In this document: piece by piece, positions 1-9,381 of the stretch
How the letters are laid out: each line of letters begins with the position of its first letter
Position numbering within the stretch: the stretch's first letter is position 1
Origin: Flaviaestuariibacter sp.
Lineage (GTDB): Bacteria; Bacteroidota; Bacteroidia; Chitinophagales; Chitinophagaceae
Assembly: GCA_025963645.1 (NCBI GenBank)
Contig: JAOQAI010000007.1
Coordinates: 57,989-121,988, forward strand
Reading direction: 5' to 3'
DNA length: 64,000 bases
Position numbers and translations under genes: made by a program
Notes under the pieces: model-generated
What the model saw: only the letters and a program-made list of their open reading frames with translations
Told to the model about the DNA's origin: nothing
Databases searched by the model: none

Positions 1-2
1 TT

Positions 3-356
3 GTGATCATGCTGATGAACCTGAACAAGGAAACCGAACCGCAAAAGAATCGGTGGCTAAAATTGATTGGTGCTGTAGCTGGTGGATGTTTATTAGTAGT
101 AATGGTAGCTGCTTTGCGTGACACAGACAGCCGCATGGCGCAATTGGGCAGCGGTAATATTGGTTTGATCCAAAACCTTGGTGCTGTATTGTTCAAAGAA
201 TACGTGGTGCCATTCGAGATTAGCTCGATCCTTTTCCTGAGTGCGATGGTAGGCGCCGTGGTAATAGGTAAAAAGGAAGATAGCAAAGTGGTAGATATTG
301 CGGGTGATGAAGCAAAGCGCCGGGTTGCCGAGGCCAGAGAATCAATGGGCGTTTAA
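3..356 (+). CDS. nuoJ: NADH-quinone oxidoreductase subunit J (NuoJ), 3' part
   Basis: Membrane subunit of respiratory complex I. The frame is open at the window edge and its first residues, VIMLMNL, are the conserved end of a NuoJ transmembrane helix, so the gene begins upstream and this is only the C-terminal part. Two further membrane segments are visible at residues ~22-38 and ~72-89 of the visible part, followed by a charged cytoplasmic tail. It is followed 11 bp later by nuoK, the standard nuo gene order. Identification is strong from sequence and order; the true start is not visible. Confidence 0.9.
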   Translation: MIMLMNLNKETEPQKNRWLKLIGAVAGGCLLVVMVAALRDTDSRMAQLGSGNIGLIQNLGAVLFKEYVVPFEISSILFLSAMVGAVVIGKKEDSKVVDIAGDEAKRRVAEARESMGV

Positions 357-367
357 GAAACAGATTT

Positions 368-697
368 ATGGATATCCGTTATTATATATTTCTCTCGCTG
401 GCCCTTTTCGTGATCGGCATCATCGGCGTACTGACGCGTCGCAATGCCATCATTGTTTTTATGTGCATCGAGTTAATGCTGAATGCTGTGAACCTTTTGC
501 TGGTGGCTTTTTCCAAAATGCACCATCTCGCAGCAGGCGCAGCTAATCCGACAGCCGGAAGTGAAGCGCAACTTTTTGTATTTTTTATTATGGTGGTAGC
601 GGCGGCTGAGGTGAGTGTGGGACTAGCGATTATCGTAATGCTGTATCGCAATACGCATTCCGTGGATATAAACTTTTTGAACCGACTGAAACATTAA
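368..697 (+). CDS. nuoK: NADH-quinone oxidoreductase subunit K (NuoK)
   Basis: Small MrpC/NuoK-type membrane subunit of complex I, part of the proton-translocating arm. The 109-residue length is normal for the family. Three transmembrane helices are visible (about residues 4-24, 29-52 and 66-92). The conserved membrane glutamates lie in the second and third helices, in [12 protein letters not shown] and [11 protein letters not shown]. It starts at ATG 11 bp after nuoJ and is followed by nuoL after a short spacer made of heptamer repeats. Confidence 0.95.
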   Translation: MDIRYYIFLSLALFVIGIIGVLTRRNAIIVFMCIELMLNAVNLLLVAFSKMHHLAAGAANPTAGSEAQLFVFFIMVVAAAEVSVGLAIIVMLYRNTHSVDINFLNRLKH

Positions 698-702
698 AAG
701 CC

Positions 703-730
703 GATAGCTGATAGCTGTTAGCTCATAGCT
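703..730 (+). repeat. Heptamer tandem array upstream of nuoL
   Basis: Four consecutive 7-bp units fill most of the 41-bp spacer between nuoK and nuoL: GATAGCT, GATAGCT, GTTAGCT, CATAGCT. It ends 8 bp before the nuoL ATG, where a Shine-Dalgarno sequence would normally lie, and none is seen. Other spacers in this window carry the same period with different words. Confidence 0.8.
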
Positions 731-738
731 TTTGTAGT

Positions 739-2616
739 ATGAAGAATTTGATCGCATTGATTCCCTTGCTTCCGCTCATTGGTTTTCTGATCAATGGTTT
801 GGGGCGTAAACATTTGCCGAAAGGAGTGGTAGGCATCATTGGCAGCGGAACGGTATTGGGCTCTTTTATCATTAGCCTTGTTATCTTCCTGCAGGGAAAT
901 TTTTCGGCTACGCCTATCAAGTATTTTGATTTTATCAATGTTGGTTCGCTCCAGATCCCTTTTGCTTTCCAGGTTGACCAGCTTTCAACATTGTTTCTTC
1001 TGATCATTACGGGTGTTGGTTTTTTGATCCATGTCTATTCTACTTCTTACATGCATGGAGAAAAGCGGGAACATTTCGGTCGCTATTTCGCTTACCTGAA
1101 TCTCTTTGTTTTTTCGATGCTGCTATTGGTGATGGGAGCCAACTATGTCATCATGTTCATTGGTTGGGAAGGCGTTGGATTGTGCTCTTACCTGTTGATC
1201 GGGTATTGGTTTAAAAATATTGATTACACTAAGGCTGCCAAGAAAGCCTTTGTGATGAACCGCATTGGCGACCTAGGCTTTTTGCTCGCAGTATTCTGGA
1301 TCATTGCTAAAATTGGTTCTGTTCAATATGAGGATGTATTTACGGCAGCAAGTCTTGATAAACTCACTCCATCCGATATAACGGGTATTACCTTATTGCT
1401 TTTTCTTGGGGCTACCGGTAAAAGCGCCCAGATCCCTTTATACACCTGGTTACCGGATGCAATGGCTGGTCCTACGCCGGTTTCCGCATTGATCCACGCT
1501 GCCACGATGGTAACGGCTGGTATTTATATGATTGCCCGCAGCAATGCGCTGTTTGTAAATGCCCAAGTGACGAATACGGTCATTGCGATCATCGGTGCTG
1601 CAACCGCTTTGCTGGCAGCAACCATTGCTTTACGGCAGAACGATATTAAAAAAGTGCTGGCTTATTCTACCGTGAGCCAATTGGGTTATATGTTCCTGGC
1701 ATTGGGATGCGGCGCTTACACGGCGGCTGTCTTTCATGTCATGACGCATGCCTTTTTCAAAGCCTTGTTGTTCCTGGGTTCCGGTTCTGTCATTCATGCT
1801 ATGAGCGGGCAGCAGGACATTCGATTCATGGGCGGCTTGAAGAGTAAGTTGAAGATTACGTACCTGACCTTCTTTATTGGGTGTTTGGCGATTGCCGGTA
1901 TCCCACCGTTCTCCGGTTTCTTTTCGAAAGATGCCATTCTCTTAAGCGCCTTTGAGCACGATAAATTTTTATATGCCATCGGTTTATTAACGGCTGCGCT
2001 AACGGCGTTCTATATGTTTCGCTTGCTGTTCATCACATTCAATGGTGGCTTCCGTGGCACAGAGGAACAGCGGCATCATGTACATGAAAGCCCGGCGGCA
2101 ATGACACTTCCATTGATTGTATTGGCTATTCTTTCTATCGTTGGTGGTTTTGTGGGCGTGCCGGAAGTGTTCCTTCATGGCGGCGAGAGGTTGGGTGAGT
2201 TTCTTTCACCGGTCATTCCGACTGCGCATCATACTATCAGTCACTCAACAGAATTAATGCTGATGGCACTGACGACGGTCATTGCCATTGTTGCCATCGT
2301 GATCGCCTGGATGCGCTATCGTAATTATAAGGAAGAACAGAATGGCGCCCTTGGAAAGCTATTGCAGAACAAATGGTACGTGGATGAATTGTACGACAGC
2401 GTGGTAGTAAAGCCGATCAATAAGTTGGGTGTCATCGCCAATCATTATTTTGAGCGGAGTGGGATTGACTATTTAGTGAATGGGGTAGGGCGTCTAGTGA
2501 ATTATGGAGGCCGCCAGTTGCGCTGGATGCAAAGCGGGCAAGTGGGTAGTTATGTATTATTGATGGTGATCAGTATGGTAGCGTTCTTTTTCCTGCAATT
2601 CTTTTTGAGGAAATAA
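739..2616 (+). CDS. nuoL: NADH-quinone oxidoreductase subunit L (NuoL)
   Basis: Largest antiporter-like membrane subunit of complex I, at the distal end of the proton-pumping arm. The 625 residues fit the family. About 14-16 transmembrane helices are visible. The conserved NuoL/M/N segments are present: FIGWEGVGLCSYLLIG (with the key glutamate), TWLPDAMAGPTPVSALIHAA and LAYSTVSQLGYM. The C-terminal part, after residue ~500, holds the charged stretch and final anchoring helix expected for the lateral helix. It lies in order between nuoK and nuoM. Confidence 0.97.
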   Translation: MKNLIALIPLLPLIGFLINGLGRKHLPKGVVGIIGSGTVLGSFIISLVIFLQGNFSATPIKYFDFINVGSLQIPFAFQVDQLSTLFLLIITGVGFLIHVYSTSYMHGEKREHFGRYFAYLNLFVFSMLLLVMGANYVIMFIGWEGVGLCSYLLIGYWFKNIDYTKAAKKAFVMNRIGDLGFLLAVFWIIAKIGSVQYEDVFTAASLDKLTPSDITGITLLLFLGATGKSAQIPLYTWLPDAMAGPTPVSALIHAATMVTAGIYMIARSNALFVNAQVTNTVIAIIGAATALLAATIALRQNDIKKVLAYSTVSQLGYMFLALGCGAYTAAVFHVMTHAFFKALLFLGSGSVIHAMSGQQDIRFMGGLKSKLKITYLTFFIGCLAIAGIPPFSGFFSKDAILLSAFEHDKFLYAIGLLTAALTAFYMFRLLFITFNGGFRGTEEQRHHVHESPAAMTLPLIVLAILSIVGGFVGVPEVFLHGGERLGEFLSPVIPTAHHTISHSTELMLMALTTVIAIVAIVIAWMRYRNYKEEQNGALGKLLQNKWYVDELYDSVVVKPINKLGVIANHYFERSGIDYLVNGVGRLVNYGGRQLRWMQSGQVGSYVLLMVISMVAFFFLQFFLRK

Positions 2617-2767
2617 GCCCCTGTTTCCCGTTGGGGAACTTAGGTCAGGCATGTATTACCTAAAGATTGCTGTTGAAAGAAATAAGAAATATAATTGTGT
2701 TTACAGAGAGTTTGATATTAATTCAGCTGATTAAATCTAAGTTCCCCCACCGGGGGACAGGGGGCTT
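2615..2767. repeat. Inverted repeat pair flanking the nuoL-nuoM spacer
   Basis: The 154-bp spacer is bounded by imperfect G/C-rich inverted repeats. The left arm (2615-2643) begins AAGCCCCTGTTTCCC and ends GGGGAACTTAG. The right arm (2737-2767) begins CTAAGTTCCCCCACC and ends CAGGGGGCTT. Each arm also contains its own small hairpin (TCCCCC-ACC-GGGGGA on the right). The left arm overlaps the nuoL stop codon; the right arm ends 3 bp before the nuoM ATG. The AT-rich core of about 93 bp shows no gene. It resembles a paired REP-like element or a MITE remnant. Confidence 0.75.
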
Positions 2768-2770
2768 CTT

Positions 2771-4243
2771 ATGATCGTTTTATTGTTGCTTTTACTTCCT
2801 TTACTCGGTGGCTTGGTCACTTTCTTTTTGAAAGAGGCAAAGGCGGCCCGCGGATGGACCTTGCTGGTGTCACTGGCAACGTTGGCGGTTTCTATCTATG
2901 CCTTAACAACCAAGTCCACAAACGCTTTGCAATTTTCTACCGGTTGGATGGGAAGCCTAGGCAGCAGCTTCAGCCTTGGGCTGGATGGCATGTCGGGGTT
3001 GCTTTGTTTATTGACAGCGATTGCTTACCCGCTTATATTAATCGCCACCTGGAACAGCGAGTATCGCAAACCAAATAATTTCTTTGGCTTGATGTTATTG
3101 ACACAGGCCGGTTTGATCGGGGTGTTTACATCAACCGATGCATTACTCTTTTATTTCTTCTGGGAGCTTGCTCTAGTACCGGTTTATTTTCTTTGCTCCG
3201 GTTGGGGAGGTGAGCGTCGCATTCCAGTTACATTTAAATTCTTCATCTATACATTTACGGGTTCGGTTTTGATGTTGATCGGGTTGTTGTATCTCTATTC
3301 TCAAACGCCGGATCGCTCGTTTGCATTGGAATCTTTCTATGCACTGAATCTTTCGAACGACGCACAAAGCTGGGTGTTTTGGTTGCTTTTTATAGCTTTT
3401 GCTATCAAAATGCCAATGTTCCCTTTCCATACCTGGCAACCGGATACGTACGAACAATCGCCAACTGCCACTACAATGGTACTCAGTGGTGTGATGGTAA
3501 AAATGGGTGTGTTTGGTGTGATTCGCTGGGTACTTCCTATTGTGCCGGCAGCGTCCTTCGCTTGGGGCGATGTAGCAATGAGCATGGCAGTAATTGGGAT
3601 TATCTATGCTTCGGTAATTGCTATCCAGCAGAACGATCTGAAACGCCTGATCGCTTATTCATCCATCGCTCACGTAGGCTTGATGGCGGCAACTATTTTC
3701 GCAGAAAATAAAATAGGTATGCAGGGGGTGATGATGCAGATGTTCAACCATGGTATCAACCTCATCGGGCTTTGGATTGTAGTAGAATTAATTGAGAGGC
3801 AATTTGGTACACGCAAGCTTTCCGAACTGGGCGGTATCGCTCAAAAGGCGCCCGCCTTAACCATACTATTAGTAATTATTGCCTTTGCTAATATCTCCAT
3901 GCCGCTGACCAATGCTTTTGTGGGTGAGTTCATGATGTTCACCGGAATTTGGAATTCCGGCGTTACACAATACAATATCGTCTTTACAGCACTAGCTGGG
4001 TTGAGTATTATTCTAGGCGCAGTTTATACGTTGAATATGGTGCAAAAGATCTTTTTCGGCGCTACCAATGCTATCACTACCAACACGCATGACATCCGTG
4101 GTAATGAAAAGTTGGCTTTAGGGATCATCGTAATATTGATTCTTGCCTTTGGTATTTATCCCCAGCCATTACTGAACCTGACGGATGGCTTTGTTGACAA
4201 TTGGTTGAAGGAAGTTTCCATCTCAAACCTTGGAGTAAATTAA
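2771..4243 (+). CDS. nuoM: NADH-quinone oxidoreductase subunit M (NuoM)
   Basis: Antiporter-like proton-pumping subunit of complex I, 490 residues, about 14 transmembrane helices. Family signatures are visible: FYFFWELALVPVYFLC with the essential glutamate near residue 137, FHTWQPDTYEQSP, and LIAYSSIAHVGLM. The ATG lies directly after a G/C-rich repeat arm. Its TAA is followed 2 bp later by the nuoN start, so the two are probably translationally coupled. Confidence 0.97.
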   Translation: MIVLLLLLLPLLGGLVTFFLKEAKAARGWTLLVSLATLAVSIYALTTKSTNALQFSTGWMGSLGSSFSLGLDGMSGLLCLLTAIAYPLILIATWNSEYRKPNNFFGLMLLTQAGLIGVFTSTDALLFYFFWELALVPVYFLCSGWGGERRIPVTFKFFIYTFTGSVLMLIGLLYLYSQTPDRSFALESFYALNLSNDAQSWVFWLLFIAFAIKMPMFPFHTWQPDTYEQSPTATTMVLSGVMVKMGVFGVIRWVLPIVPAASFAWGDVAMSMAVIGIIYASVIAIQQNDLKRLIAYSSIAHVGLMAATIFAENKIGMQGVMMQMFNHGINLIGLWIVVELIERQFGTRKLSELGGIAQKAPALTILLVIIAFANISMPLTNAFVGEFMMFTGIWNSGVTQYNIVFTALAGLSIILGAVYTLNMVQKIFFGATNAITTNTHDIRGNEKLALGIIVILILAFGIYPQPLLNLTDGFVDNWLKEVSISNLGVN

Positions 4244-4245
4244 TT

Positions 4246-5616
4246 ATGAACACACTCATATTATCGGCGCTTAGTGGTGTTATCATGATGTTCAGCGGGT
4301 TTATGCTGAATACCAGGACTGCCGTGCGTACGCTGGCTCATATATTATTGCTGGTAGTGATTGCCGGCACTGTCCTCGAATTACGGGGTACTACACTTTT
4401 TAATGTAGATACTAAAGGCATGATGGTTTTTGACCGTTTTGCGCTGCTGTTTACGTTGGTTGCCAATATTTGTACACTCGCTTATTTTGCCCTTTCCTCC
4501 AAAGACATGGAGCGAGTAGGCAACAACTACAGCGATTATTTTGCTTTGATCTTTTTTATTCTCAGCGGTATTGTTTTAGCTGCTTCTTTCAAATCACTCC
4601 TGATTCTTTTCCTTGGTATCGAGATCATTTCTATTCCACTTTATATTCTTGCCGGCAGCGAAAAATTAAATTTGAAAAGTAATGAAGCTTCCCTGAAATA
4701 CTTTTTGATGGGAGCCTTCTCAACTGGCTTAATGCTGATGGGAATTGCTTTGGTCTATGGCGCGATGGGAACTTTTGATACCACCCGTATGGAAGTGGTT
4801 GGCGCAACACCGGTATTACTGACAGCCGGCATGATGCTGCTGCTTTTTTCCATGTCTTTTAAAGCTTCTGCGGCACCCTTTCATTTTTGGACGCCGGATG
4901 TGTATGATGGTTCGCCCACTGTGTTTACTTCCTATATGGCTACAGTAGTGAAAGCCGCTTTCTTCATTGCGTTCATGCGGTTGTTCACTGATGCATTTGG
5001 TGGCATAGGTATGCAATGGAAATTGATAGTTTCAATCATTGTTGCCATGACCCTTTTTATTGGAAATATCACAGCGGTATTCCAGCAAAGCGTGAAGCGC
5101 ATGCTGGCCTACTCATCCATCGCACAGGCTGGTTTTATGATGCTTGCCATCTATTCTTTAAACGCAGATGCCCGGGAAGGGTTGATCCTTTATGCTGCGG
5201 CCTATTCGCTTGCTACCATCGGCATTTTTGCCGTATTGATAAAAATGAAAGACCAAAGTTTTGAAGGCTTTAATGGCTTTGCAAAGCAATATCCAACCAT
5301 CGCTGCTACGCTTGTTGTATTTCTCCTTTCATTAGCCGGGATTCCGTTAACGGCGGGTTTTATTTCTAAATTTTATATGCTGAAAGCAACCGTAGATGGC
5401 GGCTCTTTGGGGCTTGCCATTTTCGCCGTGTTGATGGCAGCTGTCAGCGTGTATTATTATTTCCGCCTGATCCAGTCTATGTATTTTAAAGAAGGTAGCC
5501 AGGTTGTTGCTGTTCCCATGACAGCCGGCTTTAAATACACCTTGGTTGGGTTAGCAGCTGTTACTGTTTTGCTGGGCATCTTTCCGGAGCTCCTAACCAA
5601 TTGGCTTTATTTCTAG
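4246..5616 (+). CDS. nuoN: NADH-quinone oxidoreductase subunit N (NuoN)
   Basis: Third antiporter-like subunit of complex I, about 456 residues, with some 14 membrane helices. The conserved segments are LFLGIEIISIPLYIL (glutamate), FHFWTPDVYDGSP and LAYSSIAQAGFM. I chose the ATG 2 bp after the nuoM stop. A frame extension further upstream overlaps nuoM and does not encode family-like residues. It is the last gene of the nuo operon and is followed by a hairpin that may terminate it. Confidence 0.96.
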   Translation: MNTLILSALSGVIMMFSGFMLNTRTAVRTLAHILLLVVIAGTVLELRGTTLFNVDTKGMMVFDRFALLFTLVANICTLAYFALSSKDMERVGNNYSDYFALIFFILSGIVLAASFKSLLILFLGIEIISIPLYILAGSEKLNLKSNEASLKYFLMGAFSTGLMLMGIALVYGAMGTFDTTRMEVVGATPVLLTAGMMLLLFSMSFKASAAPFHFWTPDVYDGSPTVFTSYMATVVKAAFFIAFMRLFTDAFGGIGMQWKLIVSIIVAMTLFIGNITAVFQQSVKRMLAYSSIAQAGFMMLAIYSLNADAREGLILYAAAYSLATIGIFAVLIKMKDQSFEGFNGFAKQYPTIAATLVVFLLSLAGIPLTAGFISKFYMLKATVDGGSLGLAIFAVLMAAVSVYYYFRLIQSMYFKEGSQVVAVPMTAGFKYTLVGLAAVTVLLGIFPELLTNWLYF

Positions 5617-5668
5617 TTGAAATAGTTGACGACTTTCCGCAATTAAAAAAATAAGATCAGTTCTGTTG

Positions 5669-5696
5669 CAGGTTCACTAATTTAGTGAGCCTGTTT
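5669..5696 (+). terminator. Putative terminator after nuoN
   Basis: A 12-bp inverted repeat (CAGGTTCACTAA and TTAGTGAGCCTG, one mismatch) with almost no loop, followed by TTT. It lies 52 bp after nuoN and ends 6 bp before the next ATG, so it could equally be a leader hairpin of the ABC permease gene. Confidence 0.5.
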
Positions 5697-5699
5697 AGT

Positions 5700-6974
5700 A
5701 TGAAACTATCTGACGTTTTCTCCCTTGCATACCGGACCGTTCGTGGCAATAAGCTGCGCACCGGTATTACAGTCGCCATCATCGCTTTTGGCATCATGGC
5801 ATTAATTGGTATTATCACCGCTATAAAAGCGATGAATCAAAAATTCACGGAAAGCTTTTCTACCATGGGCGCCACCGGTTTTACCATTCGTTTTAAAGAA
5901 CGGAATATCCGTTTTGGGAACGACAATTCAGATCTGAAGGTTTCTAAAAAAAATCCTCGCAAAGAAAAAAAATCCAGTCTTGGAAAACCGATCACGATAG
6001 ATGAAGCGGAAGGCTTTGTCAATAATTACCGCTTTGATGCACAGGTAGGGCTTTCAACCATGGCTTCCCGCAACGCGATCGTTAATTACGGCGCTAAAAA
6101 AACAACACCTAACGTAACCCTTATTGGTGGCGACGATAATTATTTAGCGCTAAATGGATTTGCCTTGCAGACCGGACGGAATTTTAGCCGCCAGGAGATC
6201 CAAAGTGCCGCTAATGTGTGCCTGTTAGGATATGATGTTGCGAACCGCTTGTTTGAGGATCGCGTAGAGAAAGCAGTGAATAACGTGGTGCGTCTCAATG
6301 GCATTCCGTATCGTGTATTAGCGGTTTTAGCAAGCCGTGGCTCTACGTTTGGCTTCAGCCGCGATAACGTGGTGTTGTTAAGCTACCGGAATGTAAAAAA
6401 GAATATCGCACCTAATAGTTCGTTTGTGATTGGTGTAATGGCGAATGACCTGAACCAGGTGGAAGAGGGGATGGGAGAAGCAGAAGGCACTTTCCGTTCG
6501 GTGCGAAAATTAGCTACGATCGAGGAAAGTAATTTTGTGCTGGATCGCAATGACAGCGTTGCGGAAAAAGCAATGAGCAGCCTAAGCTTTCTGACCATTT
6601 CAGCTACCGTAATTGGTATGATCACACTTATCGGGGCAGCTATCGGGCTGATGAATATCATGCTGGTTTCGGTGACGGAACGCACCAAGGAAGTAGGTTT
6701 AATTAAAGCCATTGGCGGAAAAAGTAAAACCGTCAGGCAGCAATTTCTTACGGAAGCTGTCATTATTAGTATTCTTGGTGCTTTCTTCGGTATCATCTTA
6801 GGTGTAGGAGTGGGCAACTTGTTTTCCATCGTGTTGGGTACAGGTTTCGTGGTGCCGTGGAATTGGGTACTTTATGGCATCCTTATTTGTACAACGGTGG
6901 GCTTATTAGCAGGTTTGTATCCGGCATTGAAAGCAGGGCGGTTAAATCCAATCGAAGCATTGCGTTATGAATAA
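5700..6974 (+). CDS. ABC transporter permease, MacB/FtsX family
   Basis: Inner-membrane permease of the MacB/LolE type (mechanotransmission ABC systems; export or lipoprotein release), about 424 residues. An N-terminal helix (residues ~20-43) is followed by a ~230-residue periplasmic core, then an FtsX domain with three C-terminal helices. The segment after the third-to-last helix reads VSVTERTKEVGLIKAIGG, a hallmark of this family, and the protein ends NPIEALRYE. ATG 5700 was chosen over an in-frame GTG at 5685, which lies inside a hairpin. No ATPase gene is adjacent; MacB-type and LolD-type ATPases occur ~42 kb away, but a pairing is only a guess. Confidence 0.9.
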   Translation: MKLSDVFSLAYRTVRGNKLRTGITVAIIAFGIMALIGIITAIKAMNQKFTESFSTMGATGFTIRFKERNIRFGNDNSDLKVSKKNPRKEKKSSLGKPITIDEAEGFVNNYRFDAQVGLSTMASRNAIVNYGAKKTTPNVTLIGGDDNYLALNGFALQTGRNFSRQEIQSAANVCLLGYDVANRLFEDRVEKAVNNVVRLNGIPYRVLAVLASRGSTFGFSRDNVVLLSYRNVKKNIAPNSSFVIGVMANDLNQVEEGMGEAEGTFRSVRKLATIEESNFVLDRNDSVAEKAMSSLSFLTISATVIGMITLIGAAIGLMNIMLVSVTERTKEVGLIKAIGGKSKTVRQQFLTEAVIISILGAFFGIILGVGVGNLFSIVLGTGFVVPWNWVLYGILICTTVGLLAGLYPALKAGRLNPIEALRYE

Positions 6975-7148
6975 TAGCAAGCATTTGCATCAAAGAATAT
7001 TATTTCTTGCAGGATTCAGCAGAAAACTTTAGCAATACCTTAAAAAAATGCAACAGCGTTAAGTTTTTAATCCATTTTTTCAGTAGAATTGTGACCTCTT
7101 AATAACTCATTTCATTTTTTAAAATTTCAAACACTAAAAATTAGAATC

Positions 7149-8015
7149 ATGGCAGAGCAAAGACCAGCTGCAAGTACGACTTCAACCAAGGCTACATCGG
7201 TTCAACCAAAGAGAAGCAGCAATGCCATTTCCTGGCTTGCCCCTATTTTATGTATCATAGCGGGTTATTGCATTTGGAGATTTATGATGGGTGCGGAAAG
7301 TGGATTTAAGCAACCCGACCAAAGTGGAGCATGGTTTTGGCCTCACCATGTAGGACCTAAAGATGGTTTCCATGGTATCTATGAAGGTGGTATCATCGTT
7401 CCGCTCCTGATCGGTATGTTGTTGATGGTGATCGTTTTTTCAATTGAGCGTTTCCTGACCATCAGCAAAGCATTAGGTAAAGGTTCTATCGCTGACTTTA
7501 TCCGTAAAGTACAATACCACCTGGCTAACCGTAACGTGGATGCAGCTTTGGCTGAGTGCGACAAACAGCGTGGTTCTGTAGCTAATGTAATGAAAGCCGG
7601 CTTGCGCCGTTACAAGGAAATGATTAATGAAACGGGTTTGGATACAGAGCAAAAAGTAATGTCTATCCAGAAAGAAGTAGAAGAAGCAACGGCGTTGGAA
7701 TTGCCAATGTTGCAAAAGAACCTCGTGTTCCTTTCTACCATTACTTCGGTTGGTACACTCGTTGCCCTTTTGGGAACGGTAATCGGTATGATCCGTTCTT
7801 TCTCCTCTCTGGGTGCAGAAGGCGGCGGCGGTAACGCAGGTGCGTTGGCACAAGGTATCTCAGAAGCCCTTTATAACACGGCTTTGGGTATCGGTACATC
7901 GGCTTTGGCTCTTATCATGTACAACATCTTCACTACAAAGATTGACAGCATCACCTACGGTATTGATGAGTCTGGTTTCACTTTAACACAAAGCTTTGCT
8001 TCTACTTACAAATAG
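7149..8015 (+). CDS. exbB: MotA/TolQ/ExbB proton channel family protein
   Basis: Channel subunit of the TonB energising complex in the inner membrane, 288 residues. An N-terminal Ser/Thr-rich cytoplasmic tail precedes a helix at ~26-47, which is extra compared with E. coli ExbB. The usual three helices follow at about 80-103, 190-215 and 238-263, with a long cytoplasmic loop between the first two. The family signature is in LGTVIGMIRSFSSLG and ALYNTALGIGTSAL. It starts an exbB-exbD-exbD-tonB operon, a standard Bacteroidota arrangement. The 174 bp upstream carry no gene. Confidence 0.92.
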   Translation: MAEQRPAASTTSTKATSVQPKRSSNAISWLAPILCIIAGYCIWRFMMGAESGFKQPDQSGAWFWPHHVGPKDGFHGIYEGGIIVPLLIGMLLMVIVFSIERFLTISKALGKGSIADFIRKVQYHLANRNVDAALAECDKQRGSVANVMKAGLRRYKEMINETGLDTEQKVMSIQKEVEEATALELPMLQKNLVFLSTITSVGTLVALLGTVIGMIRSFSSLGAEGGGGNAGALAQGISEALYNTALGIGTSALALIMYNIFTTKIDSITYGIDESGFTLTQSFASTYK

Positions 8016-8076
8016 TAGAAAAAGTTTATGGAAATTTGATAGCAAAAGACTCTTCTTACCAAATTATAATTAACAG

Positions 8077-8730
8077 ATGCCAAGTGTAAAAATTCCAAGA
8101 AAAAGTTCGGACACGGATATGACACCCTTTGTGGATGTTGGTTTCCTGATCCTGTTCTTCTTCATTATGGCGACAAAGTTCAAGCCGCCACAGCCGGTAG
8201 AGATCACTACGCCTAATTCTGTTTCTACGGAGAAAATGCCGGATAACGATGCATTACTGGTAGAAATGGATCCAACGGGTCGGGTATTCTTCTCCATGCT
8301 TGCCGAGAAAGATCCGACAATGAAATATACGGTTATTGACAATATTGCCAAGACCCGTAACATTACGTTGACGGAGCAGCAGAAGAAGAACTTCCAGAAC
8401 GGAGGACCGGTTGGTGTTTCTTTTGCACAGCTGCCAGCGCTTTTAGGAAAAGCTCCAGCTGACCAGGCCAAAGTGAAGCAGGAAGGTATTCCGATCAAAG
8501 ATTCGCTTTCCAACGAGCTGTACTATTGGGTGCGTGATGCTGTTACAGTAATGGCCGGTCGCCCGGTTCAATACCTGATCAAGATCGACAATGAGGCGAA
8601 ATACCCTGATTTTAAGCGAGTGATCGAAGCGTTCAAACGCAACGATATCTATAAGTTTAAACTGGTAACGTCTCCGGAAGATGCACCTGCTGGCAGCCCA
8701 TTAGCAGTTGATCGGGCAAACCAGAAGTAA
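8077..8730 (+). CDS. exbD: Biopolymer transporter ExbD/TolR (first copy)
   Basis: Proton-motive-force subunit partnering ExbB, 217 residues. A short cytoplasmic N-terminus leads into one transmembrane helix, TPFVDVGFLILFFFIMAT, carrying the essential aspartate at about residue 23. A periplasmic domain follows. It is longer than the second ExbD because of an insertion between about residues 70 and 140. The second copy lies 32 bp downstream. In Bacteroidota the two ExbD paralogues usually act together with one ExbB. Confidence 0.92.
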   Translation: MPSVKIPRKSSDTDMTPFVDVGFLILFFFIMATKFKPPQPVEITTPNSVSTEKMPDNDALLVEMDPTGRVFFSMLAEKDPTMKYTVIDNIAKTRNITLTEQQKKNFQNGGPVGVSFAQLPALLGKAPADQAKVKQEGIPIKDSLSNELYYWVRDAVTVMAGRPVQYLIKIDNEAKYPDFKRVIEAFKRNDIYKFKLVTSPEDAPAGSPLAVDRANQK

Positions 8731-8762
8731 GATTATTTTTTAACAAGAAAACTGAATAGAAA

Positions 8763-9317
8763 ATGGCAAGTATAGATTCTGGCGGTGGCGATAGTGGCCA
8801 CAAGAAAGGCCCCGGGGTCAAAAAAGCGAAGAAGCTATCCACCAAAGTGGATATGACGCCGCTGGTTGACCTTGCGTTCTTGCTGATCACGTTCTTTATC
8901 TTCACCACCACCATGAGCACCCCGGCAGGTATGCCGCTGTTCATGCCAAAGGATACGGAAAAGGACGAGGATAAGAACAAGGCAAAAGAATCCGGAGCGT
9001 TGACCCTGATGTTAGGTAAAAACAACCAGGTTTATTATTACGAAGGGCAACTTTTGCCGGACGGGTCTAACTTTAAATCCACCTCTTTTGACCCTGAAAA
9101 TGGTGTTCGCCAGGTAGTAATGCGTAAAAAGCAATCTACGCCTGCGGAAGACCTGGTAATTGTGATCAAGCCAAACGAAGACGCCAGTTATAAAAACACG
9201 GTAGATATTCTGGATGAGATGACAATTAATCAGGTGAAGCGTTTTGCATTGGTAGATATTACCCCAAATGAGAACGAGCTGGTATTGGCTACACAAGCCA
9301 GGGCAGGCATCAGATAA
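8763..9317 (+). CDS. exbD: Biopolymer transporter ExbD/TolR (second copy)
   Basis: Second ExbD paralogue, 184 residues. A Gly/Lys-rich cytoplasmic tail precedes the membrane helix TPLVDLAFLLITFFIFTTT, which keeps the conserved aspartate (about residue 38). The periplasmic part ends in a TolR-like fold region with DEMTINQVKRFALVDI. It lies between the first exbD and tonB on the same strand with short gaps, so one transcript is likely. Confidence 0.92.
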   Translation: MASIDSGGGDSGHKKGPGVKKAKKLSTKVDMTPLVDLAFLLITFFIFTTTMSTPAGMPLFMPKDTEKDEDKNKAKESGALTLMLGKNNQVYYYEGQLLPDGSNFKSTSFDPENGVRQVVMRKKQSTPAEDLVIVIKPNEDASYKNTVDILDEMTINQVKRFALVDITPNENELVLATQARAGIR

Positions 9318-9381
9318 ATTTTGGTAATAAACTTGTGGAAATTAAGGTGCGCAAGCATCTTGTAAAAAGAAATAAATAACA

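Noticed and set aside
5700..6974. Pairing of the MacB-type permease with the ATPases at 47.6 and 49.0 kb as one transporter
   Set aside because: They are over 40 kb apart and these families are abundant; the sequence gives no evidence for pairing.
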